From NCBI RefSeq assembly GCF_030825785.1, contig NZ_JAPJPG010000049.1, positions 1 through 9,431 on the forward strand: 9,431 nt of DNA, in the 5' to 3' direction. Each line of letters begins with the position of its first letter. Within the stretch, counting starts at the first letter, position 1. Below are positions 5,541 to 9,431 of the stretch, piece by piece. This DNA is from Anaerococcus sp. (GTDB taxonomy: Bacteria > Bacillota > Clostridia > Tissierellales > Peptoniphilaceae). Under the pieces are notes generated by a model. It worked only from the letters and a program-made list of their open reading frames with translations. It had not been told where the DNA came from and did not search any database. The translations under genes and the position numbers were made by a program.

Positions 5541-6202
5541 TGGCATTTGCTAAAATTAAACTAACAGCACAAATTCGTCTAGAAACAGGACTTCATATTG
5601 GAACTAGCAATGCTTTTGCAGCTATTGGGGCTACTGATTCGCCTGTAATCAAGGATCCTATTACTAACTTACCGATTATTCCTGGTTCTAGTATAAAGGG
5701 AAAAATGCGCACTCTTCTTGCAAAAGTTCATAATGATCGACTAGCTAAGAAACCAGGAGAAGATGGAGAAATTCTTAGTCGTTTATTTGGAAACAGTTCA
5801 GACGATCGCTATAAAATAGGACGACTCATTTTTAGAGATGCCTTCTTAAATAACAAGGAAGAGTTAGATTCTTTAGGTGTCAAGAGTTATACTGAAGTTA
5901 AATTTGAAAATACTATTGACCGCATTACTGCTGAAGCAAATCCGAGACAAATTGAACGTGCCATCCGTAGAAGTGCTTTTGCATTTGAATTGATTTATGA
6001 AATCACAGATGAGAGTCAAGAGCAAGTGGAGGAAGATTTTAAAGTCATTTTAGATGGATTGAAACTTCTTGAGTTAGACTATCTAGGTGGCTCAGGTTCT
6101 CGTGGCTATGGTAAAGTAAGTTTTGAAGACCTAAAAGTGACTACTGTTTTTGGAACATATAATCTTGATGCATTAAACAAACTACTATCTGTGGAGGTCT
6201 AA
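5540..6202 (+). CDS. csm3: Csm3, backbone subunit and target-RNA ribonuclease
   Basis: Csm3 (Cas7 family) polymerises along the crRNA and cuts bound target RNA at six-base steps. The 220-residue product has the expected length and an RRM-like RAMP fold. Visible marks are GLHIG near 17-21, the catalytic Asp33 (in ATDSPVI, the residue needed for RNA cleavage in S. thermophilus Csm3), PGSSIKG at 48-54 and the glycine-rich loop GGSGSRGYG at 183-191. Its ATG overlaps the csm2 stop by one base, so the two should be made in coupled amounts. All active-site features are intact, so target RNA cleavage is expected. The N-terminal and C-terminal blocks match the S. thermophilus protein as I remember it. 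Confidence 0.97.
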   Translation: MAFAKIKLTAQIRLETGLHIGTSNAFAAIGATDSPVIKDPITNLPIIPGSSIKGKMRTLLAKVHNDRLAKKPGEDGEILSRLFGNSSDDRYKIGRLIFRDAFLNNKEELDSLGVKSYTEVKFENTIDRITAEANPRQIERAIRRSAFAFELIYEITDESQEQVEEDFKVILDGLKLLELDYLGGSGSRGYGKVSFEDLKVTTVFGTYNLDALNKLLSVEV

Positions 6203-6203
6203 T

Positions 6204-7109
6204 ATGACCTATAAGATGTATATCATGGACTTTGATTCTGCCCATTTTGGAGCAGGAACTCTGGATAGTTCAAAAATGACTTTTTCGGCAGACCGTTTGT
6301 TTTCCGCTCTTGTGATTGAAGCCAATAAGATGGGACGATTAGATGAGTTTTTATCCTTAGCAAATCAGGATGATTTTGTTCTAACGGATGCCTTCCCTTA
6401 TCAGGATCGCCCATTTTTACCAAAGCCCATCGGATTCCCAAAATTTGACCAAGTTGATCTAAATAAGGATGTCAAGGAAGTACGTCGGCAAGCCAAGTTA
6501 GCAAAAAAATTACAATTTATACCCTTGGAAAAGTTTGATCATTATGTCAACGGTGCCTTGTTTGAAGATGAGGAGCATGCTGTTACCAATATCGTCACTA
6601 AGAATCAACCTCATGTTGATGGTGCGCTGTACCAAGTTGCAACTACCCGATTTTTGGATGATACAGCCCTCTATGTACTAGCGACTGAGTCACCACTGCT
6701 TGATGAGATGATGACTAGCTTGCAGTTCTCTGGTATTGGAGGAAAACGCTCAAGTGGGTATGGTCGTTTTGATTTGACTATCAAAGAAGTTCCTGAAAAT
6801 CTTGAGAGTCGTCTGACTCGTTCCTATCAAGGAAATGTGATGACTCTGACGACTTCTTTACCAACAGACGAGGATCTTCCAAGGGCTATGGATCAAGGTT
6901 CTTATCTTGTAATCAAATCAAGTGGTTTTGCTTTTAGTACAGTGTCTAACCAAAATTATCGTAAACAAGATTTATTTAAGTTTACTGCTGGATCGACCTT
7001 TCTTGAAACCTTTGCAGGGCAAATTGTTGATGTAAGACCGCTTGATTTTCCACATGCTGTCTTCAACTATGCCAAACCCCTATTTTTGAAAATGGAGGTA
7101 AAAGGATGA
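6204..7109 (+). CDS. csm4: Csm4, crRNA 5'-handle binding subunit
   Basis: Csm4 (Cas5 group of RAMPs) binds the ACGGAAAC handle of the crRNA and anchors Cas10 at the base of the complex. The 301-residue product has the family length. The N-terminal block with FGAGTLDSSKMTFSADRLFSAL and the glycine-rich loop GIGGKRSSGYG at 177-187 are characteristic. A second conserved block, GQIVDVRPLDFPHAV, lies near the C-terminus. GGAGGT at 6193-6198, at the end of csm3, is the ribosome binding site; the gene starts one base after the csm3 stop and overlaps csm5 by four bases (ATGA). No catalytic role is known for the family. No anomaly is seen. Confidence 0.95.
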   Translation: MTYKMYIMDFDSAHFGAGTLDSSKMTFSADRLFSALVIEANKMGRLDEFLSLANQDDFVLTDAFPYQDRPFLPKPIGFPKFDQVDLNKDVKEVRRQAKLAKKLQFIPLEKFDHYVNGALFEDEEHAVTNIVTKNQPHVDGALYQVATTRFLDDTALYVLATESPLLDEMMTSLQFSGIGGKRSSGYGRFDLTIKEVPENLESRLTRSYQGNVMTLTTSLPTDEDLPRAMDQGSYLVIKSSGFAFSTVSNQNYRKQDLFKFTAGSTFLETFAGQIVDVRPLDFPHAVFNYAKPLFLKMEVKG

Positions 7110-8185
7110 AAACAGACTATAGAGTTTTTCAATTTAGCTTGTTAGCTATGGCCCCCATTCATATTGGTAGCGGTGAAAAATACACTTCACGAGAATTCAT
7201 CTATGAAAATCATCGCTATTATTTCCCAGATATGGGTAAGTTTTACAATCGGATGATTGAAAAGGGACTGGATAGAAAGTTTGAACAATTTCTTCAGGAA
7301 ACAAAACCAAGTGCTAGGAATAATCGCTTGATTTCTTTCTTAAATGACAATAGAATTAGTGAACGTTCCTTTGGTGGCTATACCATTACTGAAACTGGTC
7401 TGGAAACAGAAAAGAACAACCAGAATCCCAGATCTGGTTCTATAAATGAAGTAGCAAAATTTATGAGGGATGCCTTTGGGAAGCCCTATATTCCTGGTAG
7501 TTCCTTGAAGGGAGCTATTCGAACTATTTTAATGAATACTAGTCCTGACTGGAACAATAAGAATGCAGTTGATTTTCGTGGGAGAAGTCCTAAAGAAAAC
7601 AAAAAAATGATTCCATGGGGGGCAAAAAAGGGGCAGGAATTCGATGACTTGTTTCATGCGATTCGTGTTAGTGATAGTGAGCCATTTAACAATGAGCAGA
7701 TTATTCTAGTTCAAAAATGGGATTATTCTGCTAAATCACTAACTGCCAAGCCTCTTCCTTTATACAGGGAAGCAATCGCACCCTTAACTAAAATCAATTT
7801 CACCATTACTACAACTACTAAGGAAGCTGGAATCTTAATTGAGGAATTAGGTCAGAGAGCGCAAGCCTTCTACAAAGAATATAAAAACTTTTTCTTATCA
7901 GATTTTCCTGAAAATAAAATTCAACCAAATCTTCAATATCCTATCTATTTGGGAGCTGGAAGTGGAGCTTGGACAAAGACCTTGTTTGAACAAGCGGATG
8001 GAATTTTACAAAAACGGTATAGTCGAATGAAGACTAAGATGGTTGGAAAAGGTGTTTTGAAACTGACGAAAGCGCCGGACAAGAGCATTAAAACCAATAA
8101 AGGAGAACGGAAATTGATCATTAATAGCGATTCCTTCTATGAGATGGGAAAAGCGAATTTCATGATTAGGGAGATTTTACAATGA
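7106..8185 (+). CDS. csm5: Csm5, head-end RAMP subunit
   Basis: Csm5 (Cas7-like RAMP) caps the 3' end of the crRNA filament and is needed for crRNA maturation in studied type III-A systems. The 359-residue product has the family length. Motifs include PIHIGSGEKYTSREF near the N-terminus, PGSSLKG at 130-136 (the RAMP signature also seen in Csm3) and the glycine-rich loop LGAGSG at 282-287. GGAGG at 7094-7098 is placed seven bases from the ATG. It overlaps csm4 and csm6 by four bases each, so its translation is coupled on both sides. The family assignment is firm; the maturation role is taken from homologues. Confidence 0.95.
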   Translation: MKTDYRVFQFSLLAMAPIHIGSGEKYTSREFIYENHRYYFPDMGKFYNRMIEKGLDRKFEQFLQETKPSARNNRLISFLNDNRISERSFGGYTITETGLETEKNNQNPRSGSINEVAKFMRDAFGKPYIPGSSLKGAIRTILMNTSPDWNNKNAVDFRGRSPKENKKMIPWGAKKGQEFDDLFHAIRVSDSEPFNNEQIILVQKWDYSAKSLTAKPLPLYREAIAPLTKINFTITTTTKEAGILIEELGQRAQAFYKEYKNFFLSDFPENKIQPNLQYPIYLGAGSGAWTKTLFEQADGILQKRYSRMKTKMVGKGVLKLTKAPDKSIKTNKGERKLIINSDSFYEMGKANFMIREILQ

Positions 8186-9342
8186 AAATTTTGATATCCG
8201 CTGTCGGTGATACAGATCCAATTAGAAATTATCACGATGGAGCCTTATTGCACATCGCTAGAAAATATCGACCAGATAAAATTGTTCTCGTTTTTTCTGA
8301 TAGAACAAGAGATAAGAAGGAAAGTATTGAAAAAGCTCTTCATTCTATTGAATCTTCTTATCTTCCAGAGATTGTAATTCATCAACCAGTTATTTCTAAT
8401 AATGATGTTTATGTCTTCGATACAATGTTTGATCAATTTTCATCCATTATCCAGGAGTACTATACAAAAGAAGATGAATTTATTCTCAACTTATCTAGTG
8501 CGACACCACAAATTAAGTCGTCTTTATTTGTGATTAACAGACTTAGTGGAATTAATGTCAAGGCTGTTCAAGTTTCAAGCCCTGCGAATGACTCAAATGC
8601 AGATATTCCTCATGAAAATGTAGATGATATTGATCTTCTTATTGATACAAATGAAGATAATGTAACAGAGTTCATTGATCGAACATTAGAAGACGAATCA
8701 GAAAAATTCTCTCATGCTTTAATTAAAAAAACAATTCGAGATTTCATTCAGAGATATGACTATAAGGCTGCTCTAGAGTTAGCAAATCAATTACCTGATT
8801 TTTCTGGTTTGAAAGAATCGCGTAAAAAATTGCAAGATATTGTAGATGCGCTAGATAGACAAGATATTCCCCAAACTTTAAAAAATAGAAAATGGAGTGA
8901 TGAGAAGAAGAAGGCTCTCAATGCTTATCTAACAATTGAATTGCAAAAAGAACGTGGGAATTTCAGTGAAGGACTCATTAGAATTAAAACCTTGACTGAA
9001 TTTATCTTAGAAGATTATATTGATAACCGTTATCCAGAATTATTGGATAGATATGTAGATGAATCAGAAAAGTATTTCTTGGGAATTTGGGATTATAGTA
9101 AAATTCTCAAAGAAAAAAAAGAGTGGACTTTGTATAATCAAATTAAACCGATGATTAACATGAACACTTCGCGAAATACATTGGCTCATCGATTGGATCC
9201 ATTGCAATCGGAAGAACTACGTCAGTTAGGATCCGTCTTAAAAAATCTCAAGGTTTTAGTTAAAGAACAGTATCAATTTAATGAAAAAGATTTCAATTTC
9301 TATAAAGAATTAAATAAGGAATTATTGGAATTATTAAAGTAA
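8182..9342 (+). CDS. csm6: Csm6, cyclic-oligoadenylate-activated CARF-HEPN ribonuclease
   Basis: Csm6 works apart from the Csm complex: cyclic oligoadenylate made by Cas10 binds its CARF domain and switches on the HEPN ribonuclease, which degrades RNA non-specifically. The 386-residue product starts with a Rossmann-like CARF domain (MKILISAVGDTDP at 1-13, NLSSATPQIK at 103-112). It ends in a helical HEPN domain with the catalytic R-X4-H motif Arg331-His336 (RNTLAH). Both active parts are intact. The ligand in S. thermophilus is cyclic hexa-adenylate; the same is likely here but not readable from sequence. Length and the GDTDPIRN start match the S. thermophilus paralogue I remember as Csm6'. 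AGGGAG at 8168-8173 is the ribosome binding site, and the ATG overlaps the csm5 stop. The gene appears more AT-rich than cas6 and cas10. Confidence 0.95.
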   Translation: MKILISAVGDTDPIRNYHDGALLHIARKYRPDKIVLVFSDRTRDKKESIEKALHSIESSYLPEIVIHQPVISNNDVYVFDTMFDQFSSIIQEYYTKEDEFILNLSSATPQIKSSLFVINRLSGINVKAVQVSSPANDSNADIPHENVDDIDLLIDTNEDNVTEFIDRTLEDESEKFSHALIKKTIRDFIQRYDYKAALELANQLPDFSGLKESRKKLQDIVDALDRQDIPQTLKNRKWSDEKKKALNAYLTIELQKERGNFSEGLIRIKTLTEFILEDYIDNRYPELLDRYVDESEKYFLGIWDYSKILKEKKEWTLYNQIKPMINMNTSRNTLAHRLDPLQSEELRQLGSVLKNLKVLVKEQYQFNEKDFNFYKELNKELLELLK

Positions 9343-9354
9343 CGAGGTGAAAGT

Positions 9355-9431
9355 TTGAACATTTTAATATCAGCAGTGGGAACGACAGATCCAATTAGTC
9401 ATAATCGAGATGCTGCTTTGTTACATATTGC
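9355..9431 (+). CDS. Second Csm6-like protein, 5' end only (cut by window edge)
   Basis: After the csm6 stop, a ribosome binding site (GAGGTGA at 9344-9350) is followed by TTG at 9355. Reading from it gives NILISAVGTTDPIS and then RDAALLHI, clearly paralogous to the CARF start of the preceding gene (KILISAVGDTDPIR, HDGALLHI). It is thus a tandem Csm6 paralogue, as in S. thermophilus, where csm6 and csm6' are adjacent. The GTTDP version resembles the longer S. thermophilus Csm6 of about 428 residues as I recall it. About 25 codons are visible, so the HEPN domain cannot be checked. The TTG start is inferred from the spacing and the alignment; no ATG lies nearby in frame. Confidence 0.88.
   Translation, partial: MNILISAVGTTDPISHNRDAALLHI

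Overview
The window is a nearly complete type III-A (Csm) CRISPR-Cas locus from a low-GC Firmicute, almost certainly a Streptococcus. Gene order, protein lengths and motifs follow the locus I remember from Streptococcus thermophilus: cas1, cas2, array, cas6, cas10/csm1, csm2, csm3, csm4, csm5, csm6, csm6 paralogue. The repeats differ from the S. thermophilus consensus I recall, so this is probably another streptococcus. I cannot name the species.

Layout. Bases 1-80 hold a promoter and ribosome binding site for cas1. Bases 81-1417 are the adaptation pair cas1-cas2. Bases 1418-1510 are the leader, with an extended -10 promoter and a long imperfect inverted repeat ending three bases before repeat 1. 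Bases 1511-2131 are an array of nine 37-base repeat units (the ninth with a broken 3' end) and eight spacers of 34-40 bases. Repeats 1-4 are identical and repeats 5-9 progressively diverge. Bases 2204-9342 are seven tightly packed effector genes, overlapping by 1-20 bases or separated by at most three. From 9355 a second csm6-like gene starts and is cut by the window edge.

How it works. Cas1-Cas2 insert spacers at the leader end. The array transcript is cut by Cas6 within each repeat, leaving the 8-nt 5' handle ACGGAAAC. Csm1-Csm5 assemble on the crRNA; Csm3 cuts target RNA (Asp33 is present). The Cas10 Palm domain (GGDD present) should make cyclic oligoadenylate, which activates the CARF-HEPN ribonuclease Csm6 and presumably its paralogue.

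Most worth following up: (1) the Cas10 HD domain keeps the HD dyad, but three downstream positions that are His, His and Asp in the S. thermophilus protein (from memory) are Ala, Asp and Ser here, suggesting a DNase-weak, signalling-based system; (2) several spacers contain inverted repeats, the best being a perfect 11-bp stem, which suggests sampling of hairpin-forming DNA; (3) the leader can form a long hairpin and also carries a 7-base complement of repeat 1; (4) the old end of the array is mosaic, with repeats 6 and 8 alike and repeat 7 different.
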